Source: JABLTI01 sp035528035 (GTDB lineage Archaea; Asgardarchaeota; Heimdallarchaeia; JABLTI01). From it: a stretch of 64,000 bases of DNA. Of this stretch, positions 38,238 through 48,542 are shown one piece after another. The position numbers and the translations under genes are program-made. A model generated the notes under the pieces. The model searched no databases. It had not been told where the DNA came from and saw only the letters and a list, made by a program, of their open reading frames with translations. The stretch is taken from NCBI GenBank assembly GCA_035528035.1, contig DATKZI010000013.1:102897-166896 (forward strand), read 5' to 3'. Every line of letters starts with the position of its first letter. Positions within the stretch are counted from its first letter, which is position 1.

Positions 38238-39200
38238 TTGACCAATACAATTCTTGCTATTTTTATGGGCATCTTTGCTTACTCCTCACTTAATATTGGT
38301 TTAGTGCTCCAGAAGAAAGGAGCTTCATCTCTTCCAAAGATTGAGGAAGTTAAGTTTTGGCAAAATTTCAAGAATTTTTTCACAAATAAAATTTGGTTAC
38401 TAGGGTTCCTTTTAACAGTTCTTGCATTTGGTTTTCTAGTAGTAGCGATGAATCAAGGTTCACTTTCAATTGTTGCTCCTATGCAAGCAATTGGGTTAAT
38501 TGTGTTAGTAATTTTTTCTTATTTTTATCTTAAGGAGCGTATTCAAATACCCGAGCTAATTGCTATTGGGTTAATAGTTATTGGTGTGATCATACTTGGA
38601 ATTACTAATCCTGATGTTGATTTTACCTATACTTTAGAAGAAGTCAATGAATCTTTTCTCCAAATAAGGTCATTGATTTTCATTGGATTACTAACTGTAA
38701 TAGTGATTATTCTTTCCGCTTTTTCTTTTCCTAAGAAATTTCAATTTACAAGTGCGATATTCGCTTTTGGTGGTGGAATATTCTCTGGGTTAGGTGATAC
38801 ATTCACAAAAGCATTCATGAGTGGTTTGGACTTTAGTAATTTTAACACATCATTTGTATTTGTTCTCTCAAAATGGTATTGGTGGCTTTATGTGCTTTTG
38901 ATGTCTGGCTATAATATCATAGCGGGTATATTTCCACAAATTGCTTTTCAAAGAGGGAAAGCTGTTATTGTTACACCTATTTTCTCTGTCATGTCACTAA
39001 CAACACCAGTTTTTTGTGGAATCATTGTATTCTCTGAATGGAGTGGTCTTGCTGTATCAGTATTAATCATGAAAATTGTATCAATAGTATTGGTTGTTGG
39101 TGGAGTAATCATACTTTCCTATCTCAATGCAAAATCAACTAATCAAAATATAAAAGAGGATACTTCTGAATTATCTAATACTATTGAAGCTGAAATTTGA
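38238..39200 (+). CDS. NIPA-like / DMT-fold membrane transporter
   Basis: This 320-aa protein has nine to ten membrane helices. The N-terminus SSLNIGLVLQKKGASSLP and the segment GSLSIVAPMQAIGLI are typical of the NIPA (DUF803) magnesium-transporter branch of the DMT superfamily. PQIAFQRGKAVIVTPIFSVM near residue 235 is a further match. The expected role is Mg2+ or other divalent-cation transport, although bacterial/archaeal members are untested. The TTG start at 38238 is supported by an excellent GGAGGAAAG ribosome-binding site 8 bases upstream. It converges with the CbiX-like gene. Confidence 0.8.
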   Translation: MTNTILAIFMGIFAYSSLNIGLVLQKKGASSLPKIEEVKFWQNFKNFFTNKIWLLGFLLTVLAFGFLVVAMNQGSLSIVAPMQAIGLIVLVIFSYFYLKERIQIPELIAIGLIVIGVIILGITNPDVDFTYTLEEVNESFLQIRSLIFIGLLTVIVIILSAFSFPKKFQFTSAIFAFGGGIFSGLGDTFTKAFMSGLDFSNFNTSFVFVLSKWYWWLYVLLMSGYNIIAGIFPQIAFQRGKAVIVTPIFSVMSLTTPVFCGIIVFSEWSGLAVSVLIMKIVSIVLVVGGVIILSYLNAKSTNQNIKEDTSELSNTIEAEI

Positions 39201-39215
39201 TGAAAGAAAACATTA

Positions 39216-39743
39216 CTAGGAATGCTTTCTTATTTGATTTGAAAGAAAATTAGCAACATCGACAAGATCAAAAGGCCAAGCATAAATGATTTTTGTATTT
39301 GGATAATCTTTTGAAATAGCTGTAATGGTTTCAGGTATGTCAATTTCTGAATGTTCTCCACCTGGAGTTATCATTGGTGTAGTGACGAATATAGTATTAG
39401 GATTTGTTTCCAGGGCTTTCAGAAGAACATCTTTAACTGCTGGGTTACAAAATTCATTAAAACCAACAAGTGTTTCATAGCCAGTAATTTCTTCAACATT
39501 TTTACCTATCTCAATTGAACTTGTAAAGTAAGGATCATTTTCATAGGTACGAGGCCAGTTTTTCATCTTTTCTTCTATAGCTAAAGCACGTTTTTTAGTT
39601 TCATTATCCACACTTTGTGGATTGTGTTCTAATCTTAAGTGAATGCCATAAAAAAAAGCCATTTCATCCATTGGAAAATCCTTTGGTGGTGAACCATGCA
39701 TAGCGAGAACAATTTTAATGCCTTTTTTGGGGGAATTATTCAT
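39216..39743 (-). CDS. CbiX-like class II chelatase (cobalto-/ferrochelatase family)
   Basis: The 175-aa protein resembles the small archaeal CbiX/SirB chelatases. The first strand LAMHGSPPKD carries the metal-binding His at about residue 16. The second signature, TPMITPGGEHSEIDIPETI (near residues 120-138), matches the TPGGHxxxDIP motif with the second His. Such enzymes insert Co2+, Ni2+ or Fe2+ into sirohydrochlorin. No other tetrapyrrole genes are present in the window. An insertion of about 40 residues after the first strand (MAFFYGIHLRLEHN region) is longer than in minimal CbiX. It ends with TAG. Confidence 0.78.
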   Translation of the reverse strand: MNNSPKKGIKIVLAMHGSPPKDFPMDEMAFFYGIHLRLEHNPQSVDNETKKRALAIEEKMKNWPRTYENDPYFTSSIEIGKNVEEITGYETLVGFNEFCNPAVKDVLLKALETNPNTIFVTTPMITPGGEHSEIDIPETITAISKDYPNTKIIYAWPFDLVDVANFLSNQIRKHS

Positions 39744-39855
39744 TTATTATACAACTCAAGGTTCAATTGTAATAAGGTATCAAAAAAATTGTTCTTTAGA
39801 ATATAATACTAAAAAAAGAAAAAATATGAGATTTGGGAATCTCATAATAACACGA

Positions 39856-41229
39856 CTATTCCTTTTGTGAACCAGAAATAGTAAATGCTGGTAATTTCAT
39901 AGGAGGCATTTTAGCTGGACCATAGTTTAATTTTGGGTATTTACCAATAAGGTCAATATTAGCAAGAAAACTAAGCACAGAATCAGTGTATCTAAGAGTT
40001 TTAAGTGGGTATTGTATTTCACCATTCTCAATTAACCAAGCACCATCACGAGTTAAACCAGTAAAGATACCTTTTGTGGGATTAACAGCGTTTTGGTAAT
40101 GGAAATGGGTAATTAGAATACCTTTCTTTGTTTCAGCAATCATTTCTTCAAGATTTGAATCTCCTTCACCAACGAAAAGATTACCGGGGAAAGGCATAGA
40201 GCGACCACGGAATTTAGCATTATGACCAGTAGTAGATACACCATCTTTGGCAGCGGTAAGAGTATCATAAGCTAGATTTTTAACAACGCCATCCTTGATC
40301 ATTTCCAATTTAGATTTTGGCATACCTTCATCATCGAAAGCTGCACGATAAATTTGGCGATTGTCAAAACCGTCATCCCAAAGATTGAACTTGTCGGAAA
40401 ATAGTTTCTCACCAATCTTATCTCTAAGGAAGCTAACATAATCTTGGTACATGGATGCGCTGAAACCAAAATAACTCATAAAGAACATAAAACCACCAAC
40501 GGCAGCAGGCTCAAGAACGACTTCATAGCTACCAGGATCAATGTATTGCATACCGAAACCATTAGCAGCTTTTTGAGCAGCTTGTTCAGCAACCTCTTTA
40601 ATATGTAATTGAGTAAAATCTTGACGATTATCAGCAGACCAACCAGCAGTTTGCTCGGTGCTATCCTCTGCAATAACAGTTAAATTGATATTACTGCCTG
40701 TGCCAATTTCATAAGCTTCAACGCCAAGAGAATTCATGATAATACGTTCTGCAGTAATGTTGGAAATAGCTCCAGCAACAACTTTTACACGTTTGTCTAA
40801 GGCATGAGCAGTATTTATAGCAATAGTGGAATATTCAGCTCGCTGTTCAGGAGTAGCATTGATGGTATTGGGAGAAACAGTTTCGGAAATAGGAATATCA
40901 GTTAATGGGCGAGGTTTAGGAATGGATTTAAAGTCATTGTTCTCTGGGGAGATCTTAGCTATCTTTACAGCATCAGCCACAGCTGAAGCAATAGAAGCAT
41001 TATCTAGAACTTCTACAGAGGTGGAACCTTTTCTCTTGCCTACATAAGCGATAGTGGAAATATTAGCATGATTTTCAGCGACATTTTGATCTATAATGCT
41101 GTTAGCTAAACGAGTTAAAGCAGAAGTGCTCAAAGTAATAATAACTTCAGCTTGAGTTGCACCAAGCTTTTCTGCTTCTTTAAGCACTAATCGTCCTTTT
41201 TCAAACAAGAAATCTTTATTGAGTTCCAT
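39856..41229 (-). CDS. tldE: TldE/PmbA-type peptidase subunit
   Basis: This 457-aa protein is the non-metal partner of TldD. It has the shared N-terminal fold (AEKLGATQAEVIITLS) and C-terminal beta-barrel with FRGRSMPFPGNLFVGEGD. It lacks the HExxxH zinc motif of TldD, as expected. TldD/TldE pairs degrade unfolded peptides and mature peptide antibiotics. I choose ATG 41229, because AAGGAGG lies 12 bases upstream inside the end of tldD. A GTG at 41256 would place that site inside the coding region. The gene overlaps tldD by 14 nt, so translation is coupled. It ends with TAG. Confidence 0.9.
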   Translation of the reverse strand: MELNKDFLFEKGRLVLKEAEKLGATQAEVIITLSTSALTRLANSIIDQNVAENHANISTIAYVGKRKGSTSVEVLDNASIASAVADAVKIAKISPENNDFKSIPKPRPLTDIPISETVSPNTINATPEQRAEYSTIAINTAHALDKRVKVVAGAISNITAERIIMNSLGVEAYEIGTGSNINLTVIAEDSTEQTAGWSADNRQDFTQLHIKEVAEQAAQKAANGFGMQYIDPGSYEVVLEPAAVGGFMFFMSYFGFSASMYQDYVSFLRDKIGEKLFSDKFNLWDDGFDNRQIYRAAFDDEGMPKSKLEMIKDGVVKNLAYDTLTAAKDGVSTTGHNAKFRGRSMPFPGNLFVGEGDSNLEEMIAETKKGILITHFHYQNAVNPTKGIFTGLTRDGAWLIENGEIQYPLKTLRYTDSVLSFLANIDLIGKYPKLNYGPAKMPPMKLPAFTISGSQKE

Positions 41230-42694
41230 CTTGTGCAGTTGCCTCCTTAGTAACACCTACTCGAACATTATTGAAACGAGCAGTTCCACAACCATGGCCT
41301 ACATACATGACCTGTCCTGGTTGACCTTTGCCGCAATTTGGAGTGCCCAGTAATTTCCAATCATCTCTTGAATGGGCATCCATACTGCCCCAAAATTCTG
41401 GGGTAATTCCTGTGTAAGTAGGATTCTTTATTATTTCACCTATTTCACCATTCACTATTTCCCAAGCGATTTCTGTTCCGAATTGGAAGTTCAAACGTTT
41501 ATCATCTATACTCCAACTCTTGTTTGTAGACATCAAAATACCTTTCTTGGTATCAGCAATTACTTCCTCTCGTGTCCAATCACCTGGTTCTAGATTAATA
41601 TTTACCATTCTTATTATTGGTAGTTTTTGTGGGCTATCAGCTCTCATCCCTGCTGAGCTTTTCTCTAATCCTAGTAAAGCAGCTGTTTCTCTTGATGTCT
41701 GATATCCAACGAATAGTCCATCTTTTACCAAGTCCACTCTTCTCGCAGACACTCCTTCGTCATCGTAGCCATATGATCCTAATCCACCTGGTAATGTACA
41801 GTCAGCCACCACGTTTACATGTTCACTTCCGTACTTCAATTTTCCAAGCAATTCTGGTGTCATGAAGCTTGTACCTGCAAAAGCTGCTTCCGTGCCTAAC
41901 ACTCTATCTAATTCTGTTGGATGTCCACAGCTTTCATGTATCTGTAGCATTAACTGATGTCCATCTAACAATAACGTTGATTTTTCTGTTGGACATGCTT
42001 TTGCTACAGTAAGAGCAATTGCCTCATCCGCAGTTTTATCCACATTTTCAAGCAAATTCAAGCTCTCAAAATACTCGTATCCTTGTGCTGAAAAATTTCC
42101 TCTAAATGAACCAGGGAAAGATCGTACTTGAGGTTGAGTTCCAGGATTTATTGCTGTGCAAGAAAATCCTCCACCACAGAAAGTTATTTGTTGTGTGATG
42201 TAAGCTCCTTCTGAGCTTGCAAATAATTTATCTTCGCGATGTCCTCGATAATCTACTTGAGTCATTTTTATTACTTCAGGATTATAGTCCTTTAGTCGTT
42301 TATCGACTTCTACCAAAGTAGCTATTTTCTCCTCTGTAGGCACTGTAAAGGGATCTTTCTTGTATTTTGTTTTATATTCATCCTCTACAGCCTTTTCCTC
42401 TACAAATTCTATTGGCTTCTTTCGGGTAGATCCCGACGCTTTTGCTATCCTCACAGCAAGTTTGGCTGCTCGTTCAATCTCTTCTGGTGTAATTAAATAT
42501 GATCCTGCAAAACCCAGTCCACCAGCAGCTATTGTTCTTATTCCGAATCCTTTTACCGTTGATAAATTCAATGCATCGATATTTCCTCTTTTGATCGATA
42601 TATCTTCATCTTGCATTGTGATTATTCGTATATCGGCATAAGTAGCGCCTTCTTTGCTACAAATATCCAGTGCTTTTTGTGTCAGATCTCGCAT
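41216..42694 (-). CDS. tldD: TldD-type zinc metalloprotease subunit
   Basis: The 492-aa catalytic subunit of the TldD/TldE protease carries the zinc motif HESCGH near residue 254. A further ligand region around DCTLPGGLGSYGYDDEG follows, then a GMRADSPQKLPIIRMVN segment of the beta-barrel. The N-terminus (SKEGATYADIRI) matches the family. Together with TldE it forms a cavity-containing heterodimer in the cytosol. The promoter region of 187 bases is shared with the divergent M42 aminopeptidase gene, so two peptidase functions are expressed from one site. Confidence 0.93.
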   Translation of the reverse strand: MRDLTQKALDICSKEGATYADIRIITMQDEDISIKRGNIDALNLSTVKGFGIRTIAAGGLGFAGSYLITPEEIERAAKLAVRIAKASGSTRKKPIEFVEEKAVEDEYKTKYKKDPFTVPTEEKIATLVEVDKRLKDYNPEVIKMTQVDYRGHREDKLFASSEGAYITQQITFCGGGFSCTAINPGTQPQVRSFPGSFRGNFSAQGYEYFESLNLLENVDKTADEAIALTVAKACPTEKSTLLLDGHQLMLQIHESCGHPTELDRVLGTEAAFAGTSFMTPELLGKLKYGSEHVNVVADCTLPGGLGSYGYDDEGVSARRVDLVKDGLFVGYQTSRETAALLGLEKSSAGMRADSPQKLPIIRMVNINLEPGDWTREEVIADTKKGILMSTNKSWSIDDKRLNFQFGTEIAWEIVNGEIGEIIKNPTYTGITPEFWGSMDAHSRDDWKLLGTPNCGKGQPGQVMYVGHGCGTARFNNVRVGVTKEATAQDGTQ

Positions 42695-42881
42695 GTTGTA
42701 TTTGCACCAAGATGTTTAAGTTACTAGACTTATTAATTCTTTCTGAAAATCTTAAACGTTCAATTTAAATTGAATCTTCTGTTTTTTGTTTCTTCTTTTA
42801 ATGCTTTTTCATTTTGTAATAACATTCAATAATGATTAAATCCTAGGTGGTAATTGAAAAAAATTAACTGAGAATTTTGCG

Positions 42882-43949
42882 ATGAAAAATAATATTATTG
42901 AAGATTTGCGTGAGTTATCCCAAATTGTTGGTATTGCTTCTCGAGAAAGTCGAGTTGTTAAAGCTATTAAGCAAAAAATCGAAGGCTTAGCTGATGAGAT
43001 TAAAGTTGATATCGGCGGTAACCTTATTGCTACCCTCAAAGGCACTGAAAAAGATGCATCGGTATTAATGCTTGATGCCCATACTGATGAAATCGGTTTA
43101 ATTGTTAGACATATTACTCCTGATGGTTTCATTTATTTTGCCAAAATTGGTGGTTTTATTGATTTGATCTTTCCTAGTCAAACGGTTATTTTAGTGCCTG
43201 ATGATGAAACTAAAAAACCTGTTTATGGAGTAATTGGTATTAAACCTCCCCATATTACCATTCAGGGTGAAGCGGCAAAGATTCCCAGTGCTTCAGAATT
43301 AGCTATTGATATTGGTGCTTCCTCTCTTGAAGAAGTTAATGCTTTAGGTATTGATATTGGTACTACTGGCACTCTTGTTGGAGAATTTAAAGAACTAGGT
43401 AGTGGTAAAGTTCTTGGGAAAGCTTTTGATGATAGAACAGGCTGTGTTGTTTTAATTGAAACTCTTAGAAGATTAGCCAAGAACAGACCTAAAGGCACGG
43501 TAATCTTTAATTTTGCTTCTGGTGAAGAAGTAGGAGCACGAGGAGCAACAACTGCTGCTTATACTATTAATCCCGATATGGCTCTAGCTATTGAGAACAC
43601 TACTGCAGGTGATACACCCGGTGTTTCCGGTCAGGACTGCCCAACAAAACTAAGTGATGGTCCAGCGATTACCATTGCAGATGCATCTCTAATTGTTAAT
43701 GAAAAGATCATTGCTAAATTGAAAGCACTTGCTGGTGAATTGAAAATCCCCTGGCAATACAAACGACCTCTTTCAGGTGGTACAGATGCTGGAAGGATAG
43801 CTCTAATTAGAGGAGGAATTCCCTCGGGTGTTGTTTCTGTTCCATGCAGATACATCCATAGTCCCGTTAGTTTACTTGATCCAAAAGATATAGAAAGAGC
43901 TTGTGATTTAGTTGAAGCTTTTACCCGAAGCTTTACAGAATTACTCTAA
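42882..43949 (+). CDS. M42-family metallo-aminopeptidase
   Basis: This is a 355-aa dinuclear-metal aminopeptidase. The metal and catalytic residues are in DAHTDEIG (His, Asp, near residue 66), FDDRTG (Asp bridging both metals, near 183), SGEEVGARGA (catalytic Glu pair, near 213) and the late YIHSP His near 325. M42 enzymes assemble as tetrahedral dodecamers that trim peptides released by the proteasome. GGTDAGR near 298 is also conserved. The gene is divergent from tldD. The ribosome-binding site is weak. Confidence 0.92.
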   Translation: MKNNIIEDLRELSQIVGIASRESRVVKAIKQKIEGLADEIKVDIGGNLIATLKGTEKDASVLMLDAHTDEIGLIVRHITPDGFIYFAKIGGFIDLIFPSQTVILVPDDETKKPVYGVIGIKPPHITIQGEAAKIPSASELAIDIGASSLEEVNALGIDIGTTGTLVGEFKELGSGKVLGKAFDDRTGCVVLIETLRRLAKNRPKGTVIFNFASGEEVGARGATTAAYTINPDMALAIENTTAGDTPGVSGQDCPTKLSDGPAITIADASLIVNEKIIAKLKALAGELKIPWQYKRPLSGGTDAGRIALIRGGIPSGVVSVPCRYIHSPVSLLDPKDIERACDLVEAFTRSFTELL

Positions 43950-44046
43950 TCTTTCTTTTTTTCATTTCTTAGTATATCACAATAATTTTAAAGAAATATT
44001 TGAACAAAACTAACTCAGTTGAAAGAGTATTAGGAGATTACTATAA

Positions 44047-45414
44047 ATGGTTACCACAGACTTGAGACCTTTCTTTAATCCTACGAGCGTAGTCCTAATT
44101 GGTGCTTCAGAAAGAGCTGGTTCAATTGGCGGTATGCTTGCTAAACATCTTTTAGAAGGAAAATTTGAGGGCGATCTATTCTTTACCAATCTTAAGCGTG
44201 ATGAAATATTTGGTCATAAATGTTATCCCGATCTTGCTTCTCTTCCTAAAGATCCAGAATTAGCAGTTATTGCTATTCCAGCTCAATTTGTCCCCGCTGA
44301 ACTATTGAATTGTGCTAAACGAAACATTCACCATGCAATTGTTTTGAGTGGTGGTTTTTCTGAAGTTGGTAATACTACTTTAGAGGACGAACTTGTTAAA
44401 GTTAGCAGAGAGCATGATATTAGAATTATTGGCCCTAATTGTGCAGGTATAGCATCCACAAATACCAAGATGATTGCTGCAATGGAGAATAACTATATCC
44501 CTGGGGGATTATCTATTATTTCCCAAAGTGGGGCATTAGCTGGTTCCATGATGTTACGGGCAACTGCTGAAGGATTAGGAATTGATAAATGGATTTCTTT
44601 TGGTAATGCTTCAGATGTTGAAGAAGCAGAATTATTAAAATATCTTGCTGAAGAAAAAAATTCTCATACCAAAGTTATTTTTCTCTATCTAGAAGGAGCT
44701 ACCCATGGCCGTAAACTAATTAAAGCTCTAAAAGAAGCCACAAAATTAAAGCCAGTTATTTTCTTGAAGGGTGGTCGTTCTGCTATTGGTAATAAAGCTG
44801 CTATGACCCATACAGCTTCATTGGGTGGTGATCCTAAAATCTATGAATCAGTAGCGAAACAAACAGGAGCTATTTGGGTAGAATCACTTGACGAAGCTTT
44901 CGATACTTATGCTGTTCTTTCCACCTATGGTGATCGAGGTGGGAATCGGGTAGCTATTGTAACAAACTCAGGAGGTCCAGGTGTGCTTGCCTCTGATAAT
45001 TTAGATTTCATGGGTTTGAAACTCAATCAACCATCAAACGAATTACGAGAAAAATTAGCTGGTTTACCTCAAGCCTGCCCTCGAGAGAATCCTTTTGATC
45101 TTTTAGGTGATGCTACACCTGAACGTTATGAATTAGCCCTCAATGCGCTAGCTCATTCAGGAGAATTTGATACTATTATCACTATTATGGTTCCACCAGG
45201 TGATGCGGATGTCGATGGAGTAGCAAAGGTTATGGTTAATTTAGCTAAAGAAGATCATAAAACAGCTATTATCGGTTGTTTATTAGCTGGAAAGAAAGTA
45301 GAAAATGCTATAAAAATTCTCAGAGAAAATAATATTCCTACTTTTCCAACACCAAAACGTGCTGCTTGGGGTGCTCATGCACTTCAAATGTGGCAAAAAA
45401 TAAAATCAGAGTAA
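44047..45414 (+). CDS. ADP-forming acyl-CoA synthetase, alpha subunit
   Basis: The 455-aa protein has a CoA-binding Rossmann domain (VVLIGASERAGSIGG, residues 15-29), a flavodoxin-like SucD-type domain (SIISQSGALAGSMM, near 155) and a third domain with NKAAMTHTASLGG near 257. The His there matches the phosphorylated catalytic His of the family. The enzyme converts acyl-CoA, ADP and phosphate to acid, CoA and ATP, conserving energy in archaeal fermentation. The ATP-grasp beta subunit is normally fused or adjacent, but it is absent here. ATG follows TTAGGAG. Confidence 0.88.
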   Translation: MVTTDLRPFFNPTSVVLIGASERAGSIGGMLAKHLLEGKFEGDLFFTNLKRDEIFGHKCYPDLASLPKDPELAVIAIPAQFVPAELLNCAKRNIHHAIVLSGGFSEVGNTTLEDELVKVSREHDIRIIGPNCAGIASTNTKMIAAMENNYIPGGLSIISQSGALAGSMMLRATAEGLGIDKWISFGNASDVEEAELLKYLAEEKNSHTKVIFLYLEGATHGRKLIKALKEATKLKPVIFLKGGRSAIGNKAAMTHTASLGGDPKIYESVAKQTGAIWVESLDEAFDTYAVLSTYGDRGGNRVAIVTNSGGPGVLASDNLDFMGLKLNQPSNELREKLAGLPQACPRENPFDLLGDATPERYELALNALAHSGEFDTIITIMVPPGDADVDGVAKVMVNLAKEDHKTAIIGCLLAGKKVENAIKILRENNIPTFPTPKRAAWGAHALQMWQKIKSE

Positions 45415-45432
45415 ATGGTTTAAGCCATTTAC
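45411..45432. terminator. Hairpin overlapping the acyl-CoA synthetase stop codon
   Basis: A perfect 8-bp stem (GTAAATGG/CCATTTAC) with a 6-nt loop includes the TAA at 45412-45414. TACTTTTA follows. It lies just before the stop of the convergent giant gene (45438) and may end both transcripts. Confidence 0.55.
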
Positions 45433-45437
45433 TACTT

Positions 45438-48400
45438 TTAGGTTACTGGGGTAATAATTAGTTGAGCTAGTGATCGTATAAATGAATAAAATATATCAGC
45501 AGTTGATTTCCCAATATATTTCTCATTAAGGTTGCTAAAGAATTCCAGTGCTTTAATTTCAGATTTGTTTAGCTCGTTAAATACTGATTTTCGAATGAAC
45601 TCTTCCAATGTTTGTGTTTCTTTAAATCTCTTTAATGAATAATAGTCTGTTAGAATTAAACGGATCTCAGTTTGATCGTTTTGTATTTTTTTCAACTGCA
45701 CATTGTATATTGTTTTAAAAACATTATTCAAAGCACTTTGAGGAACATTTACAATTCCAAGAGAAATATACCAATCATTTGATTTTACATCGAACTTGAC
45801 TAATCGTTCATCTTTAAAAATAGTAAAGGTCTCAGATAAAGCTGTTCTTACTATTTTGTTAAATGAAGGGACTATTTCTTCAACAATTGAACTTCTTATA
45901 ATTGAATGCTGATCAATTACAGCATCCTTTTTATAAGATGATTTCAAGTTTAACAAAATTTTCTTGTCTATTTCATCACTACTTGTTAATCGATCAGTGA
46001 TTTTTGTTAATCCGCTCCAGAAAAGATTGTCAACAATTTTATCCGTATATTGCGAATCCGCTAACCAGAGTGATGAATAAATCTGTATTAGATCTTGAAA
46101 ATCACCTGTTATAGGAGTTAAGGAACTAATATTTTTGATTGTTTGTTCATTTGTATAGGAACGATATTTTTCTGGATGGTATCGAAAAACGGGATAGATA
46201 TCTTTTGAACTATCTTGTATTAATAATTGGAATTCTTTTCCGCCAGTAAAGAATTTGCGCAGTGCACCACCACCAGAAATAATACTAGTCAACCATCTAT
46301 TTGCACCTTTGAGATGTTTTAGAATGGTGCCAAATTTTTGTTTGCCGGTAGCACTTCCTGCTGAAACTTTCATCTGTTTTTCAAGCTCAGTGATATTTAA
46401 TTTTAGTAGCCTCTGACGGGAATCAATAATACTAGCAGCAAAATTTATCCATAAAGCTTCATTGACAATTGGTTTTTCCAATAATTTTTGTAATTCACCT
46501 TCCAATTTTAGGGAAGGAATTTTCACTTGTAGTGTTTTTAATTGAGCAAGTGATATTTTATCCTCTTTTTTCTGATCGATTGGTTTCATCCAACCACTAT
46601 CATAGGCACTTCTTGCAAGCTCTAATGATGAAGGGAGGATATACTTGAATTTTGTGTTCCCCTCAATTGCTTTTACTGAATTAATTTCAAATAAATCACG
46701 ACCATTTGGCCTTCGAATTATTCTGTCTATTATCAATTTTATAACATAAACACTTTGAAGATCAGTAGCTATCTCGTCAGTTATTTTAATCATAATTATA
46801 GGTGGAAATGGGAATTTTTCAGGACCAAAGATTTTTTGTAGAATCTTGGTTAAAGTAGATTCTAAAGAAGCTCTAAAAGATTTAAAGAAATATGTTAAAT
46901 CCTCAAATGTTTCAAAATGTTTCATTGAGGATCCTATTTTTGATATTCGATTCAAAACTATTTTCTTTGTTGCGGGGACGATTGTAAAGTCAAGCTTCTT
47001 TTCAAATTCCTGAATACTGCTACTAATTATCTCAGATACTTGTTTTTTACGACTGGCAGTTATTTTCCCCAAACATTCAGTAATTAATGAATAGACTATT
47101 TCTGGAACATCTCTAAATTGATATGGTTGAATAACTTGTTGCAGAAAATAGAGAATCATTAAATCTTGTGTATTGGGATTACTTTCTTTGGAAATATCAG
47201 AGTGAATTTGTCCAATAGAATTATACAAAATAACTGCTTCATCTAATGTTGTACTGAACCTATCTAGTATTTTTTTAGCTTCAATTGCAACAAATTTACT
47301 TAAGTTTTCTAAAGATGGATCGGCAAATAGAATAAATGGATGTTCACTCTTTAATGCATTAAAAAATCCTATTTGGGTTTTCTCCAAAATTTGTTTTTCA
47401 CTTTTCAATATCAGACTAGGAGGATATTTAGAAGAAACATCCCTTAAAACCGAAAGAATCCTTTCATTTATCCAACTTTTATCAGTTAACTCTGTTTTTA
47501 ATATTGTTGCAATAGTTTTTTGTACTTGTGAATCTAATTCACTTTTATCATAGATATTTTCCTTAGACATAGCAGCAAATTTCAAAGGATATTTTAAGAA
47601 TAATTTTCGATAGAGCTCTTGATTTGTTTCAGTGATTAGTGGAATAACAATTTTTTCCATTTGATCATTTTTTACGATGAGAATTTTTTCGAAAATAAAA
47701 CTTTCATTGATTAGGTCAACTTCAGGAATTTCATCAATTTCTCTTTTGGATAATGCTTTAGAAGAGTCTTTTAATTGAGTGAAAACTTTTGTGATCTCAG
47801 CTTCTATCTCCTTTCTAGCTTGTGCAGCTTTTTTGGTTAGAAAGCCATCCAATAATTTTGTTATGTCTTCAATAGGATTTATTGATGATGCAAAAGCTAA
47901 AGGAAAAAAGGCATCTGCTTTTATACCTTCTATGTATGAATATTTGGCTAACTCATTTAGTAATTCGATTTGATTCATATGTGTTAATTTCTTTGAAGTA
48001 TTCGCATTTGCCCATCTTTCAAAAGAATCTTGATTTTCCCAGATTGAATCTAAAATAGCAATAATTTTATCCTTAATAGTTTTAGTAAAATATCTTACTT
48101 TATCTGGTGAACGTTTATACATTTGATTAGCTACGGAAGCTACTGTTTCATATGCATCGTCAATGCTTGGTATTAATCCAATACTAGCATAATCAGATTC
48201 GAATTTTATAACAATCTCTTGGGCAAGAAGACTAGCAAAATCGATTACAAAATCTAACTCTTTATCTTCTCCTTCAAACCCTTTTATAGCTATCAAGATA
48301 ATTGGTGTATGGTTTTTCACTCGAATCATTTTAGATGCTAGTATACCATTTTGGAATCTAGAGAAATTTATTGAATTTTTCTTTTTATCAGAAACATCCG

Positions 48401-48542
48401 AATCTCCAGCTAAACCAATTTCTTGGGCAAAACTTGCCAATGCTCCTCCGAGGGCACTTACAAGCGAAGTATCTGTTTGAATGTAGCCTATTGAAGTGAA
48501 ATCTGTATTATCTTCCCTTGAGATAATTATTTGTGCATCCAA
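45438..48542 (-). CDS. Giant hypothetical protein A with longin-like N-terminal domain (paralogue of 51271-54405)
   Basis: This soluble protein of about 1,034 aa has no recognised family and no signal peptide. The N-terminal ~120 residues show strand-strand-helix-strand-strand-helix order: AQIIIS, SIGYIQ, the helix LVSALGGALASFAQEIG, ILASKMIR, IILIAIKG, then a helix. This order suggests a longin/roadblock-like fold (inference). The rest is mainly helical, with a conserved central SAGSATGKQKF...SGGGALRKFFTGGK region near residues 715-775. I move the start to TTG 48542, because the paralogue begins at this position and GGTGG lies just upstream. It is divergent from the V4R gene across 284 bases. 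Confidence 0.72.
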   Translation of the reverse strand: MDAQIIISREDNTDFTSIGYIQTDTSLVSALGGALASFAQEIGLAGDSDVSDKKKNSINFSRFQNGILASKMIRVKNHTPIILIAIKGFEGEDKELDFVIDFASLLAQEIVIKFESDYASIGLIPSIDDAYETVASVANQMYKRSPDKVRYFTKTIKDKIIAILDSIWENQDSFERWANANTSKKLTHMNQIELLNELAKYSYIEGIKADAFFPLAFASSINPIEDITKLLDGFLTKKAAQARKEIEAEITKVFTQLKDSSKALSKREIDEIPEVDLINESFIFEKILIVKNDQMEKIVIPLITETNQELYRKLFLKYPLKFAAMSKENIYDKSELDSQVQKTIATILKTELTDKSWINERILSVLRDVSSKYPPSLILKSEKQILEKTQIGFFNALKSEHPFILFADPSLENLSKFVAIEAKKILDRFSTTLDEAVILYNSIGQIHSDISKESNPNTQDLMILYFLQQVIQPYQFRDVPEIVYSLITECLGKITASRKKQVSEIISSSIQEFEKKLDFTIVPATKKIVLNRISKIGSSMKHFETFEDLTYFFKSFRASLESTLTKILQKIFGPEKFPFPPIIMIKITDEIATDLQSVYVIKLIIDRIIRRPNGRDLFEINSVKAIEGNTKFKYILPSSLELARSAYDSGWMKPIDQKKEDKISLAQLKTLQVKIPSLKLEGELQKLLEKPIVNEALWINFAASIIDSRQRLLKLNITELEKQMKVSAGSATGKQKFGTILKHLKGANRWLTSIISGGGALRKFFTGGKEFQLLIQDSSKDIYPVFRYHPEKYRSYTNEQTIKNISSLTPITGDFQDLIQIYSSLWLADSQYTDKIVDNLFWSGLTKITDRLTSSDEIDKKILLNLKSSYKKDAVIDQHSIIRSSIVEEIVPSFNKIVRTALSETFTIFKDERLVKFDVKSNDWYISLGIVNVPQSALNNVFKTIYNVQLKKIQNDQTEIRLILTDYYSLKRFKETQTLEEFIRKSVFNELNKSEIKALEFFSNLNEKYIGKSTADIFYSFIRSLAQLIITPVT

